Assembly: GCA_964435085.1 (NCBI GenBank)
Contig: CAYSXQ010000005.1
Span: 1 to 52,894, forward strand
Direction: 5' to 3'
From: UBA917 sp964435085
Lineage (GTDB): Bacteria > Patescibacteriota > Patescibacteriia > Patescibacteriales > Patescibacteriaceae
Length of the DNA: 52,894 nt
Below, one piece after another: positions 1 through 8,150 of this stretch. The first letter of the stretch is position 1; the number at the start of each line of letters is the position of its first letter. The notes beneath the pieces are model-generated. The model made no database searches. It was not told where the DNA came from and was given only the letters and a program-made list of their open reading frames with translations. Made by a program: the position numbers and the translations under genes.

Positions 1-2
1 TC

Positions 3-662
3 ACTTTCTCTGAAGCTATGAATGCTGCTACTGTTAATGCTAGTACTGTTCAATTGCGTAAATACAGTGACGACAGTGTCATTGCTTCAGTTGTTTCTCT
101 CGACATCACTGGTATGATCGCCACTATTACTCCAGTTGCTAATCTAGCTAACGGTACTCAGTATTACATCTATGTCTCTGCCGCTCAGGATCTTGCTGGC
201 AATGACGTCACTGCTTATGTGACGAAGGCTGATCAGGAATTCACCACTCTAACTGCTCCTACTGGCGCTTTTGCCATCATTAGCTCTATTATGACCAAGA
301 TGACCGGTAGTGCTGACAATACCTATGCTCATGGTTGGGAATGGCTCATCCGTATGACTTTGCCTACTGATCAAAACAGCTTCGCCTTGAAGTTCAATGA
401 TTGGGTCTCTGGCGCTAATACCTTGCCAGTTGCTGGTAACATGGAGTATTATTCCGAACAGATCGCCGCTGGCACTGGCAGCTCTGCTTCCCCAGTAGCT
501 ATCACTGCTGCCAACACTTATCCAGCTAATGTTACTGTCACTAATGATGCTGACGCTTTGCTTGATGGCATTCAGACTGATGTTCATGTTCGTGTTAAGC
601 TTCCGGTCTCTACTCCTAACGGTTCTTACTCAACTAGCTACCGTGTTAATTACGGACTCTAA
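3..662 (+). CDS. Ig-like (SbsA/Big_5-type) surface protein, C-terminal part
   Basis: The frame is open from the window edge to a TAA at 660-662, and the true start lies upstream; the first ATG at 18 is internal because the coding text before it (TFSEAMN) already belongs to the domain. The first 75 or so visible residues resemble a Big_5 bacterial Ig-like domain: TFSEAMN, then NGTQYYIYVSAAQDLAGN. The rest is rich in Thr, Ala, Ser and Val, with no motif I recognise and no C-terminal membrane anchor or sorting signal. Domains of this kind are common in long secreted or S-layer-like proteins, so an extracellular structural role is likely. It is the same style of protein as the one starting at 50487, but a relation between them is not shown by the sequence. 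Confidence 0.75.
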   Translation, partial: TFSEAMNAATVNASTVQLRKYSDDSVIASVVSLDITGMIATITPVANLANGTQYYIYVSAAQDLAGNDVTAYVTKADQEFTTLTAPTGAFAIISSIMTKMTGSADNTYAHGWEWLIRMTLPTDQNSFALKFNDWVSGANTLPVAGNMEYYSEQIAAGTGSSASPVAITAANTYPANVTVTNDADALLDGIQTDVHVRVKLPVSTPNGSYSTSYRVNYGL

Positions 663-670
663 GATTTAGA

Positions 671-703
671 GAGGCTGCTTGGCTACAGTAGTTAAGCAGC
701 CTC
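671..703 (+). terminator. 10-bp perfect hairpin after the Ig-like gene
   Basis: GAGGCTGCTT (671-680) pairs perfectly with AAGCAGCCTC (694-703) around a 13-base loop. No T-tract follows, so this may be a weak or atypical terminator, an mRNA 3'-end stabiliser, or an attenuator before the gene at 719. Confidence 0.55.
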
Positions 704-718
704 ACTGAAAATAAATTT

Positions 719-1621
719 ATGAAAAATAATCATCTCATCCTTAGCTTGTCACTAGCGATCTTGATCGTTTTTGCTGGCTCTCAGACTGCCTCGGCAGCTG
801 AAAGTGCTTGGCAAAATCTTAACCCTGGCTTTGAAAGTGGGCTTTCTGGCAACGTGCACAACTGTGTACCTTTAACCGTCACTGACGGCAGCGTAGCCGC
901 TTATCCTAGTTGCGTCATTACTTGTAATGTCGGCTTTAATCTCAGTGGCAATACTTGTGTCGCTCAAGCCAGTGGCTCTGCCATAGTTAGTTCTGGCGGC
1001 GGTAGTGGTGGTAGCGGCGGAGGAGGCGGGGGCGGTAGTTCCAATGTCACTCTTTGTAGTGCTGTGAACTATTCTGATTGGGGCGCTTGTGTTGGTGACA
1101 TGCAGTCTCGCACTGTACTCAGCTCCTCACCAAGTGGCTGTACTCTAACTCCTGCTCAGCAAATTGCTACTCAGCAGTCTTGTCAGTCTGTCGTAAGTAC
1201 TGGCTCTGGTCCTTCAGGCTTCGCTGGCTTTGCTGCCTTTAAGGCTGGTAAAAATCAGGCACCAAAGCAGGTTGGGGGACAGGTCGCTGGTGTGAAGACT
1301 TATCCCGACTTCACTGCTCTCAAGGACTCTAAGACCGGTGCTATCTTTGTCATTTACCAAGGTGGTAAATACAAAATCAAAAATCTCAAAGAATTAGCTC
1401 AATACAAGATTAAGAAAACCACCTCTGTTGACACTGAGTTTCTGAAGACTTTGAAAGATTTGCCTAAGTATCCAGTTGCTCCAAAAGTTGTCAAAAAGCC
1501 AGTTGNNNNNNNNNNNNNNNNNNNNNNNNNNNNNNNNNNNNNNNNNNNNNNNNNNNNNNNNNNNNNNNNNNNNNNNNNNNNNNNNNNNNNNNNNNNNNNN
1601 NNNNNTACCATTAAACAATGA
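719..1621 (+). CDS. Secreted Cys-rich protein with TSP1-like segment
   Basis: The protein has a clear signal peptide (MKNNH, a hydrophobic core, cleavage near SASA in TASAAESAW). A Cys-containing segment (about residues 40-80) is followed by a Gly/Ser linker (about 92-110). Then comes a segment with YSDWGAC, QSRTV, PSGC and QQSC, which resembles a thrombospondin type-1 repeat. The C-terminal part becomes rich in Lys, Pro and Val (VAPKVVKKPV) and is interrupted by the 100-N gap. Only TIKQ remains after the gap, so true length and frame across it are uncertain. Its TGA overlaps the ATG of the next gene as ATGA, which supports the downstream frame. I infer an exported surface or pilus-associated protein; no specific family is assigned. 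Confidence 0.7.
   Translation: MKNNHLILSLSLAILIVFAGSQTASAAESAWQNLNPGFESGLSGNVHNCVPLTVTDGSVAAYPSCVITCNVGFNLSGNTCVAQASGSAIVSSGGGSGGSGGGGGGGSSNVTLCSAVNYSDWGACVGDMQSRTVLSSSPSGCTLTPAQQIATQQSCQSVVSTGSGPSGFAGFAAFKAGKNQAPKQVGGQVAGVKTYPDFTALKDSKTGAIFVIYQGGKYKIKNLKELAQYKIKKTTSVDTEFLKTLKDLPKYPVAPKVVKKPVXXXXXXXXXXXXXXXXXXXXXXXXXXXXXXXXXXTIKQ
1506..1605. other. Assembly gap (100 N)
   Basis: Exactly 100 N, the usual placeholder for unknown length. It falls in a Lys/Pro-rich tail that is probably repetitive. Confidence 0.98.
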
Positions 1622-2076
1622 AACATCATCAAAAAGCCTTCACTCTCCTCGAAATCCTCCTTGTCGTCGCTGCTATCGCGGTCCTAGCTTCTATTACTAT
1701 TGTCGCTATTAACCCCACTAAGCAGCTCGGTCAGGCCAAAAACGCTGTCCGCCGCGCCGATGTCGGCACAATTATTAATGCCGTCTATCAATACGCTATT
1801 GATAGTGCCGGCTCACTACCTAGTGGCGTCTCCACTACACTCAGAGAGATCTGTCAGACAGGTATTTCTACTAGTAGCTGTGCTGCTCTTAATCTGGCTA
1901 ATCTCTCGGCCCTGACAAGTACCAGCTCATCATCTTACTTGGTCTCTATTCCTGTTGATCCCATTAGTGTCTCCACTTCTGGAGCTGGTTATTTTATTCA
2001 AAAAACCGCGGGCGGCCGCATTCTAGTTAGTGCTCCTAGCGCTGAGCTGGGCGAAGTGATCTCTGTCACTAAATAA
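1618..2076 (+). CDS. Type IV pilin-like (pseudopilin) protein
   Basis: The N-terminus is a class III signal: a short basic leader MKHHQKA, then FTLLEILLVVAAIAVLASI, with the conserved Glu at +5 and a hydrophobic helix. The residue before the cleavage site is Ala instead of the usual Gly, which prepilin peptidases can accept. The remainder (152 aa in all) has an AKNAVRRADVGTIINAVYQY helix and a small C-terminal domain, typical of minor pilins. The ATG overlaps the stop of the preceding secreted protein (ATGA), and the next gene starts directly after this stop, so the three genes look co-transcribed. The prepilin peptidase at 39288 would process it. It could be a minor pilin that carries or primes the assembly of the neighbouring Cys-rich protein. 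Confidence 0.85.
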   Translation: MKHHQKAFTLLEILLVVAAIAVLASITIVAINPTKQLGQAKNAVRRADVGTIINAVYQYAIDSAGSLPSGVSTTLREICQTGISTSSCAALNLANLSALTSTSSSSYLVSIPVDPISVSTSGAGYFIQKTAGGRILVSAPSAELGEVISVTK

Positions 2077-3168
2077 ATGTCTAAAAAAATTATCATCATC
2101 TTGATTATTGCTGTCTGTCTAAGCTTACTTTTAGCTTTTGTTTACTGGCAATCACAGGTCTCTATTTCTAATCAATCTTTAAGGTCAGCTAGCTCTCCTG
2201 CCTCATCTCAGAAAGCTGTGACTCCCAAAGCCTCGGTCCTGAGTCCAGTTGAGATAGAAAAATCTGTCAGTTTCACTATTGGCGGAGATGTTATGTTTGC
2301 TCGCAGCATCCACCAAAGATTTAATCCTGATTTCAATGAAGCCTTTGCTAAGTTTGATAGAGAGATCTTTACTGGCGTTGACGCTGCTATTGTTAATCTC
2401 GAAGGCGCCATTACCACTAAGCCGCTAGCTGACAAAGCGGTTATTAATAGCTTTGATTTTGAATTCTCGCCAAGTATTGTTGAGACGCTATCTTGGCTTG
2501 GTATCAATGGCGCTAGTAGCGCTAATAATCACGCCGATAACGCCGGTCCCGAAGGTGTCTCTACGACTAAGTCCTTACTTGCTGCTGCTAAAATTCAATC
2601 CTTCGGTGCCGCTACTGACAGGGGAGTCAGTGATATCGCTTACTTTAGAGGTAGCGGCCTTACGCTGGCTGTCATTGGCATCAATCTCACTTTCCCTGGC
2701 CAGGAGCCAGAAATTTTAGTGCCCATCATTACTAAATTACAAAGAGATCCGAGTATACGTATTCTTGTCATGCCGCACTGGGGCACAGAGTACGCTGCTC
2801 ACCATAACCAGTGGCAGGCGAGCGCTGCTCGTATGTGGATTGACGCTGGCGCTGACTTGGTCATCGGCGCTCATCCTCATGTCGTCCAAGATACCGAACT
2901 TTATCAAGGTGTACCAATTTTCTATTCACTTGGCAATCTTCTCTTCGACCAAACTTTCTCAGCCGAAGTCCAACAAGGCTTGCTAGTTTCAGGTAAATTC
3001 ACTGATTCTGGTCTAAGTTTTTTTGCGCTACCAACGCAGTCAATTAAATATCAGCCTAGATTACTAAGCACTGAGAGTAGTGAAGTTATTTTAAATAATC
3101 TCTATCTGCCTTTCGCAGATCATTTATCAAAAAATACGGCCGGTGTAATTGTTGAAATAGGTAAATAG
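2077..3168 (+). CDS. CapA family protein (PGA_cap metallophosphatase fold)
   Basis: A single N-terminal membrane segment (IIIILIIAVCLSLLLAFVYW) anchors an extracytoplasmic domain. Family motifs appear in order: GGDVMFAR (about residue 69), VNLEGAIT, SANNHADNAGPEG, MPHWGTEY, GAHPHVVQ and YSLGNLLFDQ. These match the calcineurin-like fold of CapA, known for poly-gamma-glutamate capsule production, although many family members in other bacteria have no proven substrate. Length 363 aa is normal. It starts immediately after the pseudopilin stop with no space, so it belongs to the same operon. No capB or capC partner is visible, so a poly-gamma-glutamate role is not supported by context. Confidence 0.85.
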   Translation: MSKKIIIILIIAVCLSLLLAFVYWQSQVSISNQSLRSASSPASSQKAVTPKASVLSPVEIEKSVSFTIGGDVMFARSIHQRFNPDFNEAFAKFDREIFTGVDAAIVNLEGAITTKPLADKAVINSFDFEFSPSIVETLSWLGINGASSANNHADNAGPEGVSTTKSLLAAAKIQSFGAATDRGVSDIAYFRGSGLTLAVIGINLTFPGQEPEILVPIITKLQRDPSIRILVMPHWGTEYAAHHNQWQASAARMWIDAGADLVIGAHPHVVQDTELYQGVPIFYSLGNLLFDQTFSAEVQQGLLVSGKFTDSGLSFFALPTQSIKYQPRLLSTESSEVILNNLYLPFADHLSKNTAGVIVEIGK

Positions 3169-3225
3169 GAATCTGGTTCATCAAAGTTCTCGCGACTTTC
3201 CAGTCTTATTTTTTCTAAATTTTTA

Positions 3226-3234
3226 TGGTATAGT
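3226..3234 (+). promoter_or_regulatory. Extended -10 promoter, probably leaderless
   Basis: TGGTATAGT (TGn plus TATAGT) ends 6 bases before the ATG at 3241. No good -35 is seen. The predicted transcription start would fall on or next to the ATG. Confidence 0.6.
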
Positions 3235-3240
3235 AAAGCT

Positions 3241-3792
3241 ATGTTAAACTCAGATAATTCTACTTCCAATCCTTTCTTTGAAGTCAGCTTCTACCGCGAC
3301 ATGCTGGATCATTTACCAGCTATGATTTTTTATAAAGATAAAAACGGCACCTATCAATACTGCAACGAAGCCCTGCTGACCTTATTCGAAAAGCCTCGTG
3401 AGGAAGTTATTGGTAAGACTGATCGACAAGTCTTGGTTATCGAGGCTGCTGCCAAAATCAAAGCTCAAGAAGATTTAATGATGAAGACTGGTGAGCACAC
3501 TGTCTATCAATTACAGCTCATTGATCGTAATCAAAAAACTCACGATTTGCTAGTTCATGCTTCTTTGGTTAAAGCTCCTTCTGGTGAAATACTCGGTATC
3601 GCTGGGCTGATGAGTAATATCAGTGATTCTTTGGTTGCTTGCATAGATCTGACTTACAAGATCGCTGAAATGGAAAAGATGAATAAACTGTCCGTCGGTC
3701 GTGAGTTGAAGATGATCGAGCTCAAGCAGACTATCAAGAATTTAGAAGCTCAAATAAAAACTTCTTATGTTAAGGCTGGGCCTAAAAAATAA
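3241..3792 (+). CDS. PAS-domain protein ending in coiled coil
   Basis: 183 aa. A single PAS domain spans about residues 14-135 (LPAMIFYKDKNGTYQYCNEA, then REEVIGKTD, then GEILGIAGLMSNISD). It is followed by a helical tail that contains GRELKMIELKQTIKNLEAQ. No kinase, cyclase, HTH or other output domain follows. The same GRELKMIELK signature ends the next gene, so the two probably use a common coiled-coil interaction. There is no signal peptide or membrane segment, so it is cytoplasmic. It overlaps the next gene by 26 bases, giving a tight three-gene operon. The ligand is unknown. It probably feeds the histidine kinase at 5031, which is inference from context. Confidence 0.85.
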   Translation: MLNSDNSTSNPFFEVSFYRDMLDHLPAMIFYKDKNGTYQYCNEALLTLFEKPREEVIGKTDRQVLVIEAAAKIKAQEDLMMKTGEHTVYQLQLIDRNQKTHDLLVHASLVKAPSGEILGIAGLMSNISDSLVACIDLTYKIAEMEKMNKLSVGRELKMIELKQTIKNLEAQIKTSYVKAGPKK

Positions 3793-5047
3793 AATCGTCA
3801 TCGCTATTATTTTGGTTATAGCTCTTTTTGGCACGACTGCCACTTGGTTTGTTTTTGAGCAAACCAAAACAAAAATAGAAACTCTACAAGAGGATTATCT
3901 TAAGGTTCTTGCTATCGATCAGGCCACTACTATTCATCAGATTTTTACTAGCACTAGTGATATCAGTAAAATTATTGCTCAGCAAGAAATAGTAGTTGAT
4001 TTTCTCGCTGGTCTGTCTAGCTCATCGGCTGATTTAGCTAAGTCCTTGTCTGCCTATAGTCTAAATGGTGAAAATACTAGCATCTTGCTTTTGGATAGTA
4101 ATGGTACTGTTAGGTTTTCTACTGACGAGGAGTTTGTCGGTAAAAATTATGGTTTTCGTGCCTATTTTCAAAGAGCTATTGATGGAACAGTTGGTTATGA
4201 TCTGATTTTTGGTCGTTTAAGCAAGGAAGTTGGCTATTATTTCTCTTATCCAGTTAAGTCAGACAGCGGTGCTATTATCGGTGTGGCCGCTATTCGTTAT
4301 CCGGCTAATTTTATCGAAAATTATCTCAAGCGTGGTACTCTTAATCTCTATGGCCACTATATGCTGACTGATAATAACGGCGTCGTCTTGCGCAGTGCTA
4401 ATAGTAGTGAAGAAATGCGTAGCTTGGGTCGCATTAATATTAGCGATGCTAGTCTCAAGGATCGTTTTGGTGATTTACAAATTGGTGAGTTGGGTTACGG
4501 TGATCTGCAGTCAGCTGTCCAAAATTACAGCGGTCCAAGTGTGATTCGTCAGTCTAAGTATAATAGTAGTCAGGAGTACATCTTTGCTCTAACTAAGCTT
4601 GGCCGCCTGCCTTTTTATCTGATTCTTGGTGAAGAACGAAGTATCTTTAGTTATTTATCTTATGAAATTGCTGCCAATCTCAGTGTCATGGTTGTTATAG
4701 CAATCATTTTTATTGCGCTTATCATCTATTTATTAATTAGCAGTTTTCTTGAACCTCTCATCAAGCTTAAGCGTCAGATCAAAGACTTTGATGCTGGTAA
4801 GACTGCTCAAATTGAGGCTATTCCTACAAACGATGAGGTTGGTGATTTGTCTCGTTCTTTTGTTGATATGGCTAGTCATCTCAAGGAGGCGATTAGTCAG
4901 ACTGAATCCAAGATCAAGCACCGCACTGCTCAATTGCGCAAAACTAATAAATACATGATTGGCCGCGAGCTGAAGATGATCGAGCTCAAGAAGCAATTGC
5001 AAGATTTAAAATCACTGCTCAATAAAGATTATGAAGATAAAGTATAA
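3767..5047 (+). CDS. Membrane sensor: dCache, HAMP and coiled coil, no kinase
   Basis: 426 aa. An N-terminal membrane helix (KIVIAIILVIALFGTTATWF) is followed by a periplasmic-side double-Cache-like domain (about residues 30-300) with GKNYGFRAYFQRAIDG and VGYYFSYPV, similar to the DctB-type sensor fold. A second membrane helix (about 305-330) leads to a HAMP domain (EPLIKLKRQI to DEVGDLSRSF). The C-terminus is a coiled coil with TNKYMIGRELKMIELKKQLQ and stops there. It has no DHp/ATPase, GGDEF or MCP signalling domain. It overlaps its neighbours by 26 bases upstream and 17 downstream. The likely job is ligand sensing passed on through the coiled coil to the adjacent kinase. Confidence 0.87.
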   Translation: MLRLGLKNKIVIAIILVIALFGTTATWFVFEQTKTKIETLQEDYLKVLAIDQATTIHQIFTSTSDISKIIAQQEIVVDFLAGLSSSSADLAKSLSAYSLNGENTSILLLDSNGTVRFSTDEEFVGKNYGFRAYFQRAIDGTVGYDLIFGRLSKEVGYYFSYPVKSDSGAIIGVAAIRYPANFIENYLKRGTLNLYGHYMLTDNNGVVLRSANSSEEMRSLGRINISDASLKDRFGDLQIGELGYGDLQSAVQNYSGPSVIRQSKYNSSQEYIFALTKLGRLPFYLILGEERSIFSYLSYEIAANLSVMVVIAIIFIALIIYLLISSFLEPLIKLKRQIKDFDAGKTAQIEAIPTNDEVGDLSRSFVDMASHLKEAISQTESKIKHRTAQLRKTNKYMIGRELKMIELKKQLQDLKSLLNKDYEDKV

Positions 5048-7379
5048 ATTTTTCTTAGCCTTTCTTGTTACTAGCCTGACTATCACGGCGCTAGCGACTT
5101 TTATTTTTTATTTTGTTACTCGCGGTTACTTTGAGTTTCAGCTTAATCAACAGGTGCGCTCTTTGACTCAAGCTAAGATCGACAGTATTAGTGTTTATCT
5201 GCGTACTCAACGTGATGTCATCAGTACCTCTGTTCTTTTTCTTGATCTGCCTCGTCTTCTGCGTGGCCAAGCTCCTAGCTCTGATCAATTAGCTCTAAGT
5301 CGTGAGCGTATGAAGCTCTTGATGGCTTCTGGTTCTAATAATATCTATTCTATTTACGTACTTGATGCTAGTGGTCAAGTTATCTTAACTAGTGAAGAAT
5401 CTGCTCTTGGTACGATTTATGATCAAGGTGATGCTGATTATAGTCGAGCTAAGCGCACGGTTCGTTTCGAAGCTGTTAAATACTGCCAAGATTCACGCAA
5501 GCCTTGTTTCGCTGGCGTTATGCCTATTTTCAATGAAACTAGCGGTGTCTACGAAGGTTCTTTGGTTATTGATTTTAATATGACCGTTCTGAATTCTAGC
5601 ATGATGGGTCTTGCTGGCATGGGTAAGACTGGTGATAGCTATGTCATTGACTATCAAGGCCTCTTCATGACTGAGTCACGCTTTAGTCCCAACTCTTCTT
5701 TGCGCCAACAAGCTTCGAAGAGTCAATTGGCTAACTGTGAAAAAAATCTAAGTTTTGGCCTGGATTTAGATAAAATCCAGATTGCTCATAATTACAATAA
5801 TCACGGGGTGGCTGTGCTATCAAGCTGCGTTCATGTGCCAGATATTAATTGGTTCTTGGTCTTAGAAATTAATGCCAGTGAAGCTCTTAGTTTCATGGAC
5901 AATGTGTTGTTGGTTGCCTTGCTACTAGTGATGCTAGCTCTTATCTTTTCCTATTTCTTTGCTTCTGGTTTTGCTCGGCAGTTAATTGACCCTATTCTTC
6001 GCTTGCAAAAAGCTGCAGGTGCTGTTGAAAAAGGGGATTGGACACATGAACTTCCAGTCCGTAGCAAAGACGAACTGAGTATTTTAGCCAGCGCCTTCAA
6101 TCGTATGATGAGCGCTCTGGCTACTAGTCAAAAAGAATTAGCCACCCAGGTTGCTAAGCAAACTAAAAAGGTTAATGTTCAAAAACAAGATCTTTCTGAT
6201 CAGCAGCGGGCCGTCTTTAATATTTTGGAAGATATTGAGGATGAAAAAGCTAAGGCTGATGCTGAGCGTAATAAACTTGACGCTGTAGTGCAGGGCATGG
6301 TCGATGGCGTCTTTGTCGTTGATGCCACTGGGAAGATAATTCTCTTTAACAAAGCTGCTGAATTAATCTCTGGCTGCGCTAGTGCTCAGGCGGTTGGTTC
6401 TGCCTATACTCAGATCTTTAATCTGCGCGATGAGCTCAGTGACCGCTCTCTGAGTGAGTTTGTCACCGAATCTCTGCTTGCTAAGCAGGCTAAGCGCTTA
6501 GCTGACAAAGCGGTCCTAGTTCGTCCTGATGGTCAGAAATTGCCAGTCAGTGCTAGTGCCGCGCCACTCTTTGATCGTGATGGCCTGATTATTGGTTGCG
6601 CTGTGGTTATTCGTGACGTTAGCCGTGAGCGCGAAGTTGATAAGATGAAAACCGAATTTATTTCTATCACCAGCCATCAGATGCGTACTCCGCTTTCTAC
6701 CATCAATTGGTATCTTGAAGCCTTGCTAACCGGCTCAGCTGGCGAGCTAAACCCTGATCAATTAGAATTTATTAAGCAAATCGATATCGGTAAGAGTCGT
6801 ATGATTAAGTTGGTTAACTCCATGCTTAATATCTCTCGTATCGAGGCAGGGCGACTCAAGATTGAGCCAGAGGCTACTGATATTATTGCTTGGATCAAGG
6901 CTGAGATTAAGGAAGTCGAACAAGTGGCGCTACAAAACAAACTAAACATCAGCTTTACTGAGCCTAATTTCACTTTGCCTGCTGTACCGCTTGACCAAGG
7001 GCTCTGGCAGCAAGTTATTCAAAATTTCTTGTCGAATGCTATTAAGTATTCCATTGATAGTAAGGAGCGCTTAATCACGGTGGCTCTAAGTAAGGATGAT
7101 ACTAACTTCACGATCAGTGTCAAAGACAGTGGCATCGGTATTCCTAAAGCTGATCAGTCTAAAATCTTCCAAAAATTCTATCGTGCCGAAAATGCTCTAC
7201 ACAGCGACACTGACGGCACTGGCATTGGTCTTTACGTTACCCGCATGGTTGCTGATTTAGTTGGTGGTAAGATTTGGTTCGAATCAGAAGAAAACAAAGG
7301 CACTACTTTTTATGCTAGTCTGCCGCTCGCTGGTATGTCCAAGAAACATGGCGATAGGCGATTGGAGATAGTTAAGTAA
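5031..7379 (+). CDS. Sensor histidine kinase (Cache-HAMP-PAS-HisKA-HATPase)
   Basis: 782 aa. Two membrane helices (about residues 7-30 and 287-313) flank an extracellular Cache-like sensor. Next come a HAMP domain (DPILRLQKAAGAVE to DELSILASAF), a coiled coil (about 365-415), and a PAS domain (about 420-535; GMVDGVFVVDATGKI). The HisKA box is SITSHQMRTP with phospho-acceptor His549. The ATPase domain has the N box NFLSNAIKYS (Asn669), DSGIGI (Asp699) and DGTGIGLYV (from Asp728). All catalytic motifs are intact. It overlaps the previous gene by 17 bases. No response regulator is adjacent, so the partner must be elsewhere. The inverted repeat that follows begins at its stop codon. Confidence 0.93.
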   Translation: MKIKYKFFLAFLVTSLTITALATFIFYFVTRGYFEFQLNQQVRSLTQAKIDSISVYLRTQRDVISTSVLFLDLPRLLRGQAPSSDQLALSRERMKLLMASGSNNIYSIYVLDASGQVILTSEESALGTIYDQGDADYSRAKRTVRFEAVKYCQDSRKPCFAGVMPIFNETSGVYEGSLVIDFNMTVLNSSMMGLAGMGKTGDSYVIDYQGLFMTESRFSPNSSLRQQASKSQLANCEKNLSFGLDLDKIQIAHNYNNHGVAVLSSCVHVPDINWFLVLEINASEALSFMDNVLLVALLLVMLALIFSYFFASGFARQLIDPILRLQKAAGAVEKGDWTHELPVRSKDELSILASAFNRMMSALATSQKELATQVAKQTKKVNVQKQDLSDQQRAVFNILEDIEDEKAKADAERNKLDAVVQGMVDGVFVVDATGKIILFNKAAELISGCASAQAVGSAYTQIFNLRDELSDRSLSEFVTESLLAKQAKRLADKAVLVRPDGQKLPVSASAAPLFDRDGLIIGCAVVIRDVSREREVDKMKTEFISITSHQMRTPLSTINWYLEALLTGSAGELNPDQLEFIKQIDIGKSRMIKLVNSMLNISRIEAGRLKIEPEATDIIAWIKAEIKEVEQVALQNKLNISFTEPNFTLPAVPLDQGLWQQVIQNFLSNAIKYSIDSKERLITVALSKDDTNFTISVKDSGIGIPKADQSKIFQKFYRAENALHSDTDGTGIGLYVTRMVADLVGGKIWFESEENKGTTFYASLPLAGMSKKHGDRRLEIVK

Positions 7380-7558
7380 TTTCAAATTTAAAATTTAAAA
7401 TTTCAAAACAATTTCAAATGACTAAATTTTAAATTGAACTATCTGCATGCTCATTTCAGGCACGCTAATATCTACTAGCGCCTAGGATTACTGGTTTTTA
7501 AATTAAAATATTTGAGAATTAAAAATTGTTTTGAAATTTTAAATTTTAAATTTGAAAT
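7379..7558. repeat. Palindromic AT-rich repeat, 35-bp perfect arms
   Basis: 7379-7413 is the exact reverse complement of 7524-7558 (35 of 35 bases by eye). The words are TTTCAAA, TTTAAAA and CAAAACAATT. About 110 bases lie between the arms, including a small hairpin (AGG.CGCTA / TAGCG.CCT near 7458-7483). The left arm is nearly identical to 47606-47645, so this is a dispersed element. Confidence 0.85.
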
Positions 7559-7572
7559 TCTTAAGTTGATCC

Positions 7573-7664
7573 ATGAAAAGTCTTATTATTCTAGCTAAAA
7601 CCAGTTTTCGTTCAGGTTTCCTAGCACCCTACAAGAAGTTTATCAAATACAGCCTAGTCGGCGT
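7573..7664 (+). CDS. Truncated membrane-protein start (possibly GtrA-like), cut by gap
   Basis: An ATG opens a frame of 30 residues (MKSLIILAKTSFRSGF, then YKKFIKYSLVGV) that ends in the 100-N gap. FIKYSLVG resembles the start of the first membrane helix of GtrA-type small flippase-like proteins, but this is too short to be sure. Nothing after the gap continues a recognisable protein, so the rest of the gene is probably missing from the assembly. Confidence 0.4.
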
Positions 7665-7764
7665 NNNNNNNNNNNNNNNNNNNNNNNNNNNNNNNNNNNN
7701 NNNNNNNNNNNNNNNNNNNNNNNNNNNNNNNNNNNNNNNNNNNNNNNNNNNNNNNNNNNNNNNN
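7665..7764. other. Assembly gap (100 N)
   Basis: Exactly 100 N of unknown true length. It interrupts the gene that starts at 7573. The 200 or so bases after the gap, up to the HU promoter, hold no convincing gene. Confidence 0.98.
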
Positions 7765-7974
7765 TATCAACAGCCTTTGGACTTTTAGACCAATGAAAAC
7801 GGACTTATCAACAGACAGGTAGTTAGATGTTAGAGTCGATCTTCTACTACCGGCCTAGCTCTAATTGCTGAATATTTTTGATAAGGGCTAAAGTTAAATA
7901 AAATATTTAATTTGTTTGCGGGCTAATAAAAATAAGCTCTACAATTTTGTTAAGTGTTAAAAGCCTTTAATTCA

Positions 7975-8003
7975 TTGCTCTAATTTATTAGCTAGTGTAT
8001 AAT
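7975..8003 (+). promoter_or_regulatory. Sigma-70-like promoter of the HU gene
   Basis: TTGCTC (7975-7980), 17-base spacer, perfect TATAAT (7998-8003). This predicts a start near 8010 and a leader of about 140 bases before the HU ATG. Confidence 0.8.
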
Positions 8004-8009
8004 AGTTAT

Positions 8010-8150
8010 ATAAAGAGTTATAAATATTAGGAGGGGACTTTTCGCTACTACAATATTTAGTTGTAAGCGGAACCACGAGCCTTGCGCCGTGGCTTTAACA
8101 ATAATTAATTTTACTTCAGTTCTCGCTTGTCGAAAACGAGTAATAAATTT
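8010..8150 (+). promoter_or_regulatory. Structured 5' leader of the HU gene
   Basis: The leader carries an unused Shine-Dalgarno-like TAGGAGGGG (8028-8036) more than 110 bases before the start. A hairpin pairs CGCT..TACAA (8043-8053) with TTGTAAGCG (8061-8069). A second pairs CCACG (8073-8077) with CGTGG (8088-8092), and a short CTCG/CGAG stem lies at 8122-8140. Possible roles are an autoregulatory leader or a small RNA. No known riboswitch class is recognised. Confidence 0.45.

Noticed and set aside
7765..7813. TATCAACAG and TTATCAACAG as DnaA boxes of an origin
   Set aside because: Only two copies, each off the TTATNCACA consensus, with no dnaA, dnaN or AT-rich unwinding region near.
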